In this document: piece by piece, positions 18,217-26,910 of the stretch
Numbering within the stretch: the first letter of the stretch is position 1
Layout: each line of letters opens with the position of its first letter
Assembly (NCBI GenBank): GCA_963704005.1
Contig: CAVPGJ010000001.1
Location: forward strand, 62,001 to 126,000
DNA: 64,000 bases
From: AC-32 sp963704005
GTDB taxonomy: Bacteria; Actinomycetota; Thermoleophilia; Gaiellales; Gaiellaceae
Direction of reading: 5' to 3'
The notes under the pieces: model-generated
What the model was told of the DNA's origin: nothing
The model's database searches: none
The model's input: the letters and a program-made list of their open reading frames with translations, nothing else
Translations under genes and position numbers: made by a program

Positions 18217-19117
18217 GCGAGCCGCCCGATCACGAGCGCGCCCGCGCGGCGCGTCGGGCACGACCGCGCACATGCCGATCCCGAGGTTGAAGACCCGCCG
18301 CTGCTCGGCCTCGTCGACGCCGCGCTCGTCCAGCCAGGCGTAGACGGGCGGGCGGTCCCAGGCGTCCCAGTCGATCTCCGCGGTGACGCCCTCGGGAAGG
18401 ACGCGCGTCAGGTTGCCGAGGAGCCCGCCGCCGGTGACATGGGCAAGCGCTTTCACGTCGGCCTCGGCGCGCAGCTCGCGGATCGCGTCCAGGTAGAGCC
18501 GGTGCGGCGCCAGGAGCAGGTCGGCGTCGAAGTCCCCGTCGCCGACGAGCTCGCGCACGAGCGAGAAGCCGTTGGTGTGCAGCCCGGAGGAGGGGAGGCC
18601 CGAGCACGAGGTCGCCCGGCTCGCAGCGGGAGCCGTCGATCAGGCGCTCGCGCTCGACCAGCCCGACGCAGGTGCCGGCGAAGTCGAGCTCCTGCTCGCG
18701 GTACACGCCGGGCAGCTCGGCGGTCTCGCCGCCGATCAGCGCACAGCCGGCCTCGCGGCAGACCTCGGCCGCGCCCTCCACCAGCTCGGCAACCTGCTCG
18801 AGGTCGAGCCGGTGCGCGGCGACGTAGTCGAGGAAGAAGAGCGGCTCGGCGCCGGTCGTGAGCACGTCGTCGATGCAGTGCGCGGCGAGGTCGCGGCCCG
18901 CGTCCTTCAGCCTGCCGGCGCGACGCGAGAGCACGAGCTTGGAGCCGACGCTGTCGGTCGAGGCGGCGAGCAGCCGCCGCTCGTCGAGCGGGTAGAGGCC
19001 GGCGAAGGCACCGAAGCCCTCCGCGCCCGTCGACTCGACCGCCGCCCGCAGCCGCGAGACCACGTCCTCGGCCGAGGCCAGCGAGACCCCCGCCTCCTCG
19101 TAGGTCTTGACCCTCAT
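18213..19117 (-). CDS. purM: Phosphoribosylformylglycinamidine cyclo-ligase, two apparent frameshifts
   Basis: AIR synthetase, about 300 residues: STDSVGSKLVLSRR, HCIDDVLTTGAEPLFFLDYVA and GGETAELPG, with C-terminal HVTGGGLLGNLTRVLP. Near 18592 an extra G in GTGCTCGGGCCTCC breaks LVLGLPSSGLHTNGFSLVRE. Near 18243 a second slip hides the natural end ALVIGRLA-TGA, which overlaps the purN GTG. Both are in GC homopolymer contexts and look like sequence errors. ATG at 19117 opens a purM-purN-purH operon. Confidence 0.92.
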
Positions 19118-19252
19118 GCGGGCGAGTCTAAAGCCGTCGCCTGCCGACCCGCGACGAACTCGGTCTGGCCCTCATTCGAGGCATTCGGACAGCTCGGCTC
19201 TAGCCGACGAAACCAAGGACCGTCCGCTCCCCGATCCGAAAGGAGTTCTCCC

Positions 19253-19660
19253 GTGAGAGACCGTGCCGCTTACCTATCGCTGCTCTCGCTGACCGTTGCC
19301 GCGGTCTGTCTCGCCTCGGCCGACGTCTCCCGCGCTCAGCCCAGCTCGTCGAGCGCGCAGGCCGCAGGCGCGCTGAAGGTGAAGGCATACGGCGGACTGG
19401 CCCGTCGGGCTTTCCCTGTCTATCTCAGCTTCCGCGTTCAGGGTGCCGGCGCTGTCTCGGTAAAGCTGACGATGCGCCTGAAGAGCAGTGTCGCAGTGAG
19501 CACCGGGGTCAAGCTCATGGATCCGGTCTACTCGACACGGCAGGTCCGGCGGTCGATGGTCCGGCGAAACGTCCCCGCCGGACGCTACAGGTACTGCGCC
19601 GTTGCAACCGATCGTGCAGGCCACCGTGCGAAGAGCTGCGCCTACTACCGGGTCGTGTAG
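19253..19660 (+). CDS. Small secreted protein, function unknown
   Basis: 135 residues with a signal peptide (AAYLSLLSLTVAAVCLASADVSRAQ, cleavage near SRA-Q), a Ser-rich linker and a short beta-rich domain. That domain ends with two Cys in RYCAVATDRAGHRAKSCAYYRVV, likely a disulfide. AAAGGAG precedes the GTG start by 8 bases. The fold resembles an Ig-like or Y_Y_Y-like extracellular module, but I do not recognise a family. It stands alone between purM and a VOC gene. Confidence 0.7.
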   Translation: MRDRAAYLSLLSLTVAAVCLASADVSRAQPSSSSAQAAGALKVKAYGGLARRAFPVYLSFRVQGAGAVSVKLTMRLKSSVAVSTGVKLMDPVYSTRQVRRSMVRRNVPAGRYRYCAVATDRAGHRAKSCAYYRVV

Positions 19661-19776
19661 CGGCTCGGGCTAAGCGAAGACCTCGCCGTAGAGCTACGGC
19701 CGGCCGCGGGGGCCGCCCTCCAGGAAGCGCAGCAGGAAGAAAGCCGCCTGCGCGGAACCTTTGCAGCGGTTGCAAC

Positions 19777-20196
19777 ATGCGTTCCGCCGGCGTCCACCAC
19801 GTCGATCTGGTCGTCTCGTCGATCGAGCGCAGCCTGCCCTTCTACCGCGATCTGCTCGGCCCGCTGGGCTGGCACGGCGTCAGCGAGGTGCAGGGCGAGC
19901 GCGACGAGACGATCTGGTACCTCTGGGGCACGGGCACCTCGATCGGCCTGCGCGAGGCGCAGACCCCGGGCGAGGGGCCGTACGACCGCTACCGCGTCGG
20001 CCTCCACCACCTCGCGCTGGAGGCGGCCTCGCGGGCCGTCGTCAACGAGCGGGCCGAGTGGCTGCGGGCCCAGGGCGCCGAGATCGAGAGCGGTCCGGAG
20101 GAGTACTGGTACCAGCCGGGCTATTACGCCGTGTTCTTCTACGATCCCGACGGCGTCAAGCTGGAGATCGTGCACGTCCCCGGCCTTGCGGCCTAG
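19777..20196 (+). CDS. VOC superfamily (glyoxalase/dioxygenase-fold) protein
   Basis: A 139-residue vicinal-oxygen-chelate protein. Paired beta-alpha-beta-beta-beta modules begin with VHHVDLVVSSIERSLPFYRD and end with the metal-ligand-bearing FFYDPDGVKLEIVHVPG. His at VHHVD and GLHHLALEA plus the final Glu form the usual metal site. The substrate could be a methylglyoxal adduct, an aromatic diol or an antibiotic, and cannot be deduced. It is followed at 18 bases by a small membrane protein gene that may be cotranscribed. Confidence 0.85.
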   Translation: MRSAGVHHVDLVVSSIERSLPFYRDLLGPLGWHGVSEVQGERDETIWYLWGTGTSIGLREAQTPGEGPYDRYRVGLHHLALEAASRAVVNERAEWLRAQGAEIESGPEEYWYQPGYYAVFFYDPDGVKLEIVHVPGLAA

Positions 20197-20214
20197 ACGA
20201 AAGGAGAAGCAGGC

Positions 20215-20463
20215 ATGACGAACCCCCCGGAGGAGCCTTCGAGGCCCTCGATGATGCCGGGCATTGCATCCGGCGCCACGCTGCCGATTCCCGGCAATGC
20301 GGAGTTCCTGCTCTACGCGGTCATCGAGATCACGCTCATCCTGATCTGGATCATCGCCAAGAGCGTCGACACGCAGCAGTGGTCGATCTACACGGTGGTC
20401 CTGACGTCGTTCTACATCCTCAGCCGCGGCATCGCGAAGGCGAGCCGCGTGCTCGAGCAGTAG
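20215..20463 (+). CDS. Small two-helix membrane protein, function unknown
   Basis: 82 residues with an N-terminal Pro/Ser-rich segment and two hydrophobic helices (FLLYAVIEITLILIWIIA and YTVVLTSFYILSRGIA). AAAGGAG stands well placed before the ATG. No catalytic motif is seen. Its TAG abuts the purF stop on the other strand as TAGCTA, leaving no gap between these convergent genes. Confidence 0.75.
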   Translation: MTNPPEEPSRPSMMPGIASGATLPIPGNAEFLLYAVIEITLILIWIIAKSVDTQQWSIYTVVLTSFYILSRGIAKASRVLEQ

Positions 20464-21837
20464 CTAGACCGGCTCGAATCTCAGCTTCGCGGCCTCACGT
20501 GGGACATCCGTCGGATACTCCCGCGTGAGGCACGCGCGGCAGAGCTCGTGCTCGGGCCGTCGCGTCGACTCCGTTAGTCCTTCCAGCGAGAGGTAGGCCA
20601 GCGAGGTCGCGCCGATGCGCTGGCGCACCTGCTCGACCGAGCGCCTGGCCGCGATCAGCTCGTCCTCGTCGGCGAAGTCGATCCCGTAGTAGCACTGGCT
20701 GATCACCGGCGGTGACGAGACGCGCACGTGCACCTCGGCGGCGCCCGCGTCGAACAGCATCTGCACGATCTTGCGGGTCGTGTTCCCACGGACGATCGAG
20801 TCGTCGACGACCACGAGGCGCTTGCCCGCGACCTCGGCGAGCGGGTTGAACTTGAGGCGGACGCCCTGCTCGCGCAGGCCCTGGTCGGGCTGGATGAACG
20901 TCCGGCCGACGTAGCGGTTCTTGATCAGGCCCTCCGAGAACGGGATCCCGCTCGCGCGTGAGAAGCCGATCGCCGCGGGCGTGCCCGAGTCGGGGATCGG
21001 CAGTACGAGGTCGCCGTCGACCGGCGCCTCCTCGGCCAGGCGCTCGCCCATCCGCACGCGCGCGCCGTGCACCTCGACCCCGGCCAGCCGCGAGTCCGGG
21101 CGGGCCAGGTAGAAGAATTCGAAGATGCAGAGCGCCCCGCCGCCGGCGGTCTCGAGCGCCTGCCGCGCATGAACGCCGTCCTCGTCGATCACGACCAGCT
21201 CGCCGGGCGCCAGCTCGCGCACGACCTCGGCGCCGACGTTGTCGAGGGCGCTCGTCTCGGAGGCGAGCAGCGCGTGCCCGTCCTCGCGGCCGAGGCAGAG
21301 CGGCCGGAAGCCGTGCGCGTCGCGGAAGCCGATCAGCTTGCCCTCCGAGAGCGCGACGACCGAGAACGCCCCCTCGAGCCGGGCCATCGCGTTGGCGACC
21401 GCGTCCTCGACCGGCGCGGGATCGTTGGCGATCAGCGCGGCGATCAGCTCGGTGTCGGAGGTCGTGCTCAGCGTGATGCCCTCGGCGGCGAGCTCATCGC
21501 GCAGCTCGGAGGCGTTGACGAGGTTGCCGTTGTGCCCGAGCGCGACGGTGCGCCCCCGGCCGCGCTGGATGAGCGGCTGCGCGTTCGCCCAGTGGGTCGA
21601 GCCGGTGGTCGAGTAGCGCGTGTGGCCGATCGCCGCCTGGCCGCACAGCCCGCTCAGCTTCTGCTCGTCGAAGACCTGGGTGACGAGGCCCATGTCCCGC
21701 AGGACGGTGAGGCGGCCCTCGTCCGAGACGGCGATCCCGGCCGACTCCTGGCCGCGGTGCTGGAGCGCGAACAGGCCGAAGAAGGTGACGCGGGCGACGG
21801 CGCGGTCTGGCGCGTGGATGCCGAAGACGCCGCACAT
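20464..21837 (-). CDS. purF: Amidophosphoribosyltransferase
   Basis: The first enzyme of purine synthesis, 457 residues. ATG at 21837 places Cys at residue 2 (MCGVFGIH), which becomes the N-terminal nucleophile after Met removal, with no propeptide. Glutaminase motifs HRGQESAGIA, GHTRYSTTG and HNGNLVN are followed by the PRPP loop VVDDSIVRGNTTRK. The iron-sulfur ligands seen in Gram-positive-type PurF are retained (CIFEF, SQCYYGIDF, CRACLTREYP). Its ATG overlaps the purL TGA (TGATG). Confidence 0.97.
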   Translation of the reverse strand: MCGVFGIHAPDRAVARVTFFGLFALQHRGQESAGIAVSDEGRLTVLRDMGLVTQVFDEQKLSGLCGQAAIGHTRYSTTGSTHWANAQPLIQRGRGRTVALGHNGNLVNASELRDELAAEGITLSTTSDTELIAALIANDPAPVEDAVANAMARLEGAFSVVALSEGKLIGFRDAHGFRPLCLGREDGHALLASETSALDNVGAEVVRELAPGELVVIDEDGVHARQALETAGGGALCIFEFFYLARPDSRLAGVEVHGARVRMGERLAEEAPVDGDLVLPIPDSGTPAAIGFSRASGIPFSEGLIKNRYVGRTFIQPDQGLREQGVRLKFNPLAEVAGKRLVVVDDSIVRGNTTRKIVQMLFDAGAAEVHVRVSSPPVISQCYYGIDFADEDELIAARRSVEQVRQRIGATSLAYLSLEGLTESTRRPEHELCRACLTREYPTDVPREAAKLRFEPV

Positions 21838-23789
21838 CAGGTGACCGTCCCGAGCTCGCGCAGGCACGGCCAGTCGAGCTCGGTCCCACTTGCGCAGGCG
21901 AGGACGACCGAGCCCCGGGGCGCCTCGCCCTCAGCCCGGAAGTCGTGCCCGCTGAACGCAGAGGCTTCGACCAGCCCGTGGGCCAGGCCGCCTTCGCCCA
22001 CGTCGTGGGCGAGTGAGAGCAAGGGCGCGGCGCGCCAGACGAACTCGATCAGCGCCACGTCGCCCGCGAGGGTGCCGTCGCTCTGAGCAAGTAACACTGT
22101 GTTACTTGAGTTCCAGCCGTCCGGGGTCGAACGCACGTCGGGCACGAGGCCGACGCAACCCACGACCGGCGTCGGTGGAATCGCCCGCCCTTCCGTCTCG
22201 TTGTAGAGGGACACGTTGCCCGAGACGACCGGAATCCCGAGCGCCTCCGCCGCCTCCGCGATGCCGTCGATCGCCTCCTCGAGCTCCCAGCCGATCTCCG
22301 GCTTCTCGGGGTTGCCGAAGTTGAGGCAGTCGGTCAGCGCCAGCGGCTCGCCCCCGGCGCAGGCGACGTTGCGCGCCGCGTCGAGAACCGCCTCGCGCCC
22401 GGCCGCCCGCGGGTCGCGCTCGCCGAGCGGCGGCCCGTCGAGCGAGACCGCGAGCCCGCGCCAGGACGGTCGCAGCCGCAGCACCGCCGCGTCCAGCCCC
22501 GGCCGCCGCACGGTGCGCGACTGGACGAGGTGGTCGTACTGCTCGTAGATCCAGGCCTTCGGCTCGTGGTTGGCGGGATCGACCGGGCCCGGCCGCCGCG
22601 TGACCTCGAGCCGGTCGACCTCGTACCGCGGGCACTCGTCGGTCAGGAAGGCGGCAGGGATCTCGCCGACGAGCTCATCCTCGGAGAAGGCACGCAGCTC
22701 GCCGCCCTCGGTGACCTTGCCGATCGCGGCGCGATGCAGCTCCCAGCGGTCGAGCACGGCCTCGACCTCGCCGAGCCGCTCTGGCCGGACGACGGCGACC
22801 ATCCGCTCCTGGCTCTCGGAGATCATGATCTCCCACGGCTCCATGCCCTCCTCGCGCAGCGGGACGCGGTCGAGCCGGACGTCTACCCCGGCGCCGTCGC
22901 GCGCCATCTCGGCGAGCGCGGAGGCGAGCCCGGCGGCGCCGCAGTCCTGGAGCGACTCGACGAGGCCGCCCTCGACGAGCTCGAGCGAGGCCTCGATCAG
23001 CTTCTTGCCGGTGAACGGGTCGCCGATCTGAACCGAGGGCCGCTTCTCCTCCGCTGCGAGGGCGGCCAGGCCGGCAAAGCCGTCCTGGCCTCTTTTGGTC
23101 GCCGTCGCAAGCGACGGCTCAGCGCCGAGCTCCTGGCTCGCGAGCACCGAGGCGCCGCCGATCCCGTCGCGGCCGGTCGTCGCGCCGTAGAGGACGACCA
23201 GGTTCCCGGTCCCTCGCGCGCGCGCGCGAGTCACCTGCTCGGCCGGGAGCAGCCCGACGCACATCGCGTTGACGAGGCAGTTGCCGGCGTAGGCCTCGTC
23301 GAAGACCGCCTCGCCGCCGACCGTCGGCACCCCGACCGAGTTGCCGTAGGCGCCGATCCCGGCGACCGCGCGCTTGAACGCGTGGTCCGCCGCGCCGAAG
23401 CGAAGGCCGTCGAGCAGCGCCACCGGCCGAGCGCCCATCGCGACGATGTCGCGCAGGATCCCGCCGACCCCGGTGGCCGCGCCCTGGAACGGCTCGACCG
23501 CCGACGGATGGTTGTGCGACTCGACCTTGAACGCGACCGCCTCGCCCTCGCCGAGGTCGATCACGCCCGCGTTCTCGCCCGGCCCCTGCAGCACGCGCTC
23601 GCCGGCGGAGGGCAGGCGCCGCAGGAGGGGCGCGGAATGCTTGTAGCCGCAGTGCTCCGACCAGAGCAGCGAGAAGACGGCGAGCTCGAAGTGGTTCGGC
23701 TCGCGCGCGAGCAGCCCGCAGATCCGGGCATGCTCGGAGTCGGTCAGGCCGAGCGCCCGGTGGAGCGATTGTTCGGCGACCCTCGACAG
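21837..23789 (-). CDS. purL: Phosphoribosylformylglycinamidine synthase, large subunit (short form)
   Basis: FGAM synthase of the small-PurL type that works with PurS and PurQ, both encoded at 36 kb. Motifs include WSEHCGYKHS, VESHNHPSAVEPFQGAATGVGG, FDEAYAGNCLVN and SHDIxEGG-like AHDVGEGGLAHG. It is about 650 residues against about 740 usually. The shortening is in the C-terminal half, where a palindromic repeat at 22088 encodes NSSNTVLL. The start is uncertain: the conserved N-terminus VAEQSLHRALGL has GTC where a start is expected, and CTG at 23789 is the nearest option. Confidence 0.93.
   Translation of the reverse strand: MSRVAEQSLHRALGLTDSEHARICGLLAREPNHFELAVFSLLWSEHCGYKHSAPLLRRLPSAGERVLQGPGENAGVIDLGEGEAVAFKVESHNHPSAVEPFQGAATGVGGILRDIVAMGARPVALLDGLRFGAADHAFKRAVAGIGAYGNSVGVPTVGGEAVFDEAYAGNCLVNAMCVGLLPAEQVTRARARGTGNLVVLYGATTGRDGIGGASVLASQELGAEPSLATATKRGQDGFAGLAALAAEEKRPSVQIGDPFTGKKLIEASLELVEGGLVESLQDCGAAGLASALAEMARDGAGVDVRLDRVPLREEGMEPWEIMISESQERMVAVVRPERLGEVEAVLDRWELHRAAIGKVTEGGELRAFSEDELVGEIPAAFLTDECPRYEVDRLEVTRRPGPVDPANHEPKAWIYEQYDHLVQSRTVRRPGLDAAVLRLRPSWRGLAVSLDGPPLGERDPRAAGREAVLDAARNVACAGGEPLALTDCLNFGNPEKPEIGWELEEAIDGIAEAAEALGIPVVSGNVSLYNETEGRAIPPTPVVGCVGLVPDVRSTPDGWNSSNTVLLAQSDGTLAGDVALIEFVWRAAPLLSLAHDVGEGGLAHGLVEASAFSGHDFRAEGEAPRGSVVLACASGTELDWPCLRELGTVT
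22088..22108. repeat. Palindromic repeat AAGTAACAC-T-GTGTTACTT inside purL
   Basis: A perfect palindrome with 10-bp arms around a central T. It is read in purL as codons for S-S-N-T-V-L-L. The same sequence, with A at the centre and one arm base changed, occurs at 47657-47675. Its AT-rich character contrasts with the surrounding coding sequence. Confidence 0.8.
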
Positions 23790-23836
23790 AGACCCGAGTC
23801 TAGCCGCCTCACAAGACAGGCACGAAGGACGTTTTC

Positions 23837-24749
23837 ATGGATGTGACCCGGCAGCGGAACCTGGTGATGCTCCTCGCCCTCGCCGGGATCTGGGGCGCGT
23901 CGTTCATGTTCATCAAGATCGCGGTCCGGGAGCTCACCCCGGCGACGCTGATCGTCGGCCGGCTCGGGCTCGCGGCCGTCACTCTGGGTCTGCTCGTCCC
24001 CTTCGCGGTCGGCACCCGCGAGACGCTTCGGCAGCTCCGCGAGAACTGGGTCTGGCTGCTCGTGGTCGCGCTCGTGAACACGGCGATCCCGTTCTGGCTG
24101 CTCTCGTGGGGCGAGACGCGGATCGACTCCGGGCTCGCCTCGATCATCCAGGCCTCGGTTCCGATCTTCAACGCGGTGATCGCGTTCGTCGCCTTCCGCG
24201 AGGTGCGGGTCACCGGCTCGCGGCTCCTCGGCGTCCTGGTCGGGTTCCTCGGCGTCGCGCTGCTCGTCGGCGCGCAGCCGGAGGGGAAGGTGCTCGGCGC
24301 GCTCGCGGTCGTCGGGATGGCGTTCTGCTACGGGCTGGGCGGGCTCATGACCGGCCGCTACCTGAAGCCGGCGCAGCCGGTGGTGGTCGCCTTCGCCTCG
24401 ACGGCGATCGCGACACTGGTCTGGCTGCCGGTGGGCGCTGCAGAGGCGCCGAGCCAGATGCCGAACTGGGAGACGATCGCGCTCGGTGCTCGCGCTCGGC
24501 ATCCCCGGGACGGCGCTCGCGTACCTGCTCTTCTTCGGCCTGATCACCGGCGCGGGCGCGGCCTACACCTCGCTCGTGACCTACCTGATCCCGCCGATCG
24601 CGCTGGCCTACGGCGCGGTCTTCCTCGGCGAGCGCTTCGGCGCCTCGGCCTTCGGCGGCCTCGCGCTGATCCTCGGCGGCGTCGCGCTCGGCACCGGCGC
24701 CCTGGGCTTCCGCCAGGCCCGCGCGCGTGCCGCTGCGGCCGACGGCTAG
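23837..24749 (+). CDS. EamA/DMT family transporter, one apparent frameshift
   Basis: A 10-TM drug/metabolite transporter of about 303 residues with two EamA repeats. The first opens GIWGASFMFIKIAVRELTPATLI; the second ends TYLIPPIALAYGAVFLGERFG. The frame slips near 24490 (IALGA... continuing as LALGIPGTALAYLLFFGLI), a one-base change. A paralogue lies at 25496. Substrates in this family are typically amino acids or metabolites; none can be assigned here. Confidence 0.88.
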
Positions 24750-24779
24750 CCGAGGGCCTTCGGACCCGTCCGATTCGCC

Positions 24780-25412
24780 TCAGCACATGACCATCACGTT
24801 GAAGTCGTAAGAAGCCCTCGTCTTGCCGTCGGGCAGCGTGGTCACGACCATCACGATCGTCTCGACCCCGGGCGCGATCACCGGATAGGCCTGGATGGTG
24901 CCGTTGGCGCCGTTGATGCCGTTCGTCGAGTAGTCCGAGTTGTCGCGGCTGATCGTCCCGAACGCGGCGCAGTTTCGGATGCTCTGATCGAACACGACCC
25001 GGTAGACCCCATCTGACCCCGAGACGGACGTGACGCCGCTGCCGCGGTCAAGCGTCCCGTCGCTCACGTGGGCCCACAACCTCGTCGCGTACTTCGCGGC
25101 CGCGACCCCGCCGAGCGCTGCAGCATTCGTCGCAGCGTCGGAGTGGCTCGCCGTGATGGCCTTGGGCACGCGGCCGAGTGTCGCTTCGTTCACATCTGCG
25201 CCGGTGACCTGGCCGTTCTTGATCTTGCGGCTGGTCACTGAACTGTTGCGGATCTTCGCTGCGACAACGGCGGCGTTCCTCAGCTGCCGGGTTCCGACGC
25301 TGTTTCTCGGCAAGGTGACCGCCGCGTAGCTCGTGCCGCCGAGTGCGATGGCCAGTGCGATCGAGGCGACCACCATCGCCGGCGACAGCCTGCGATACGG
25401 GTTGCCTTTCAT
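24780..25412 (-). CDS. Secreted protein with the ALGGTSYAAVTLPRNSVGTRQLRN-type N-terminus
   Basis: 210 residues: a basic start, a hydrophobic signal (MVVASIALAIALGGTSYA), then the short-repeat segment LPRNSVGTRQL / NAAVVAAKI / NSSVTSRKI / NGQVTGADV. I associate this segment with a large family in Thermoleophilia. A C-terminal beta domain with Cys at NCAAFG and the terminal MVMC follows. The ATG has AGGAGG 6 bases upstream. The function is unknown; cell-surface location is likely. Confidence 0.8.
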   Translation of the reverse strand: MKGNPYRRLSPAMVVASIALAIALGGTSYAAVTLPRNSVGTRQLRNAAVVAAKIRNSSVTSRKIKNGQVTGADVNEATLGRVPKAITASHSDAATNAAALGGVAAAKYATRLWAHVSDGTLDRGSGVTSVSGSDGVYRVVFDQSIRNCAAFGTISRDNSDYSTNGINGANGTIQAYPVIAPGVETIVMVVTTLPDGKTRASYDFNVMVMC

Positions 25413-25495
25413 CGGGCACCTCCTGAAGGTCGTGTGACGACTCGGCTTATCACATCGCCGACCGGCCGGCGCCGGCGCATCGGTAGCCTCGAACC

Positions 25496-26404
25496 GTGTC
25501 GCGCTCGTACGTGATCTACATCGGTCTGCTCGCCGCCTTCTGGGGCGCGTCCTACATGTTCATCAAGGTCGCCGACCGCGCCTTCGCGCCGGCGACGATG
25601 ATCATGCTGCGTCTCGCGCTCGCGGCCTCGCTACTGCTGGTGGTGCTCTTCGCGCAGCGCGGGGCGCGGGCGACGCTGGCCGACATGCGCCGGCTCGGCT
25701 GGGAAGGCTTCGGCCTCGGCGTCGTCAACGGCGCGATCCCGTTCACGCTGATCGCGTGGGGCGAGAAGTACATCGACTCGGGCGTGGCCGCGATCGCGAA
25801 CGCCTCGATGCCGATCTTCGTCGTCCTGCTCGCGATCCGCTTCAAGCCGAGCGAGCGCGTGCGCGGGCTGCGGCTGGCCGGCTTCCTGGTCGGCCTGCTC
25901 GGCGTCGGCGTGCTCGCGGGCGTGCACCCGCAGGGCGGCTGGTGGGGAGTCGCCGGGACGATGGCGGTGGTCGTCGCGTCGGTCTCGTACGCGATCGGCG
26001 CCCTCTGGGGCCAGCGTCTGGTCGCGCGCACGAGCGGCCTGACGCTCGCGGCGACCACGATGATCGGCGGGCTCCTCGTCCTGCTCCCGCTCGGGCTCTG
26101 GCAGCTGCCGTCGCACGTGCCCGGCTGGAAGGAGAGCGGCTCGGTCGTCGCGCTCGCGGTGATCGGGACGGCGCTCGCGCAGATCATCCTCTACCGCGTG
26201 CTGCGCTCCGACGGCGCGGCGCGCGTGAGCCTCGTCACCTACCTGCTGCCGATGACCGCGCTGATCTACGGCGTGTTCCTGCTCGGCGAGCCGCTGACCT
26301 GGCAGGAGCTGGGCGGGATGGCGCTGATCCTCGGCGGCGTCGCGCTCGGGTCCGGGGCGGTCAAGTTCCCGCGCCGCGAGCCGGTCGCCGCGCCCTCGCC
26401 GTGA
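25496..26404 (+). CDS. EamA/DMT family transporter
   Basis: 302 residues, intact, with ten hydrophobic helices and the EamA signatures AAFWGASYMFIKVADRAFAP and TYLLPMTALIYGVFLLGEPLTW. It is similar in layout to the transporter at 23837, so the two are probably paralogues. GTG start at 25496. The TGA overlaps the GTG of the acetyltransferase (GTGA), starting a tight run of overlapping genes through 28674. Confidence 0.9.
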   Translation: MSRSYVIYIGLLAAFWGASYMFIKVADRAFAPATMIMLRLALAASLLLVVLFAQRGARATLADMRRLGWEGFGLGVVNGAIPFTLIAWGEKYIDSGVAAIANASMPIFVVLLAIRFKPSERVRGLRLAGFLVGLLGVGVLAGVHPQGGWWGVAGTMAVVVASVSYAIGALWGQRLVARTSGLTLAATTMIGGLLVLLPLGLWQLPSHVPGWKESGSVVALAVIGTALAQIILYRVLRSDGAARVSLVTYLLPMTALIYGVFLLGEPLTWQELGGMALILGGVALGSGAVKFPRREPVAAPSP

Positions 26405-26910
26405 GCGTCACGCTTAGGCGCGCCGAGCCGGGCGACGTCGACTTCCTGGAGGAGCTGATGACCGACGAGGACGTCGAGCCGTACCTGGCCGTTGTCCGCC
26501 CGCGCGACCGCGAGGGCCTGCTGGAAGAGATCGAGCGCTCGCAGTCCGAGCCGCAGGAGTTCGGCCGCTTCGTGATCGAGGTCGACGGCGAGCCGGCCGG
26601 GCTGATGGGCTTCCAGGTCGCCAACCGCCGCAGCCGGATCGCGAACCTCGGCTCGCTGGCGGTGCACCCGCGCTTCCGCGGCCGGCGCCTCGCCGACGAG
26701 GCTGCGCGGCTCTTCCAGCGCTACCTCTTCGACGACCTCGGCTACCACCGGCTGCAGCTCGAGATCTACGGCTTCAACGAGCGGGCGATGCGCCACGCCG
26801 AGCGCGCCGGCTGGATCAAGGAAGGCGTCCGCCGAAAGGCCTACGACCGCCACGGCGAGTGGGTCGACGGCGTGATCTACGGCCTCGTGCGCGAGGATCT
26901 GGAGGCATGA
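26401..26910 (+). CDS. GNAT family N-acetyltransferase
   Basis: 169 residues of the RimJ/RimL-like GNAT fold: VTLRRAEPGDVDFLEELM, FVIEVDGEPAGLMGF, the acetyl-CoA pyrophosphate loop VHPRFRGRRLADEAARLF, and NERAMRHAERAGWIKEGVRR. The acceptor is unknown. It overlaps neighbours on both sides (GTGA and ATGA) and is probably expressed with the DMT and MFS transporters. Confidence 0.9.
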   Translation: MSVTLRRAEPGDVDFLEELMTDEDVEPYLAVVRPRDREGLLEEIERSQSEPQEFGRFVIEVDGEPAGLMGFQVANRRSRIANLGSLAVHPRFRGRRLADEAARLFQRYLFDDLGYHRLQLEIYGFNERAMRHAERAGWIKEGVRRKAYDRHGEWVDGVIYGLVREDLEA

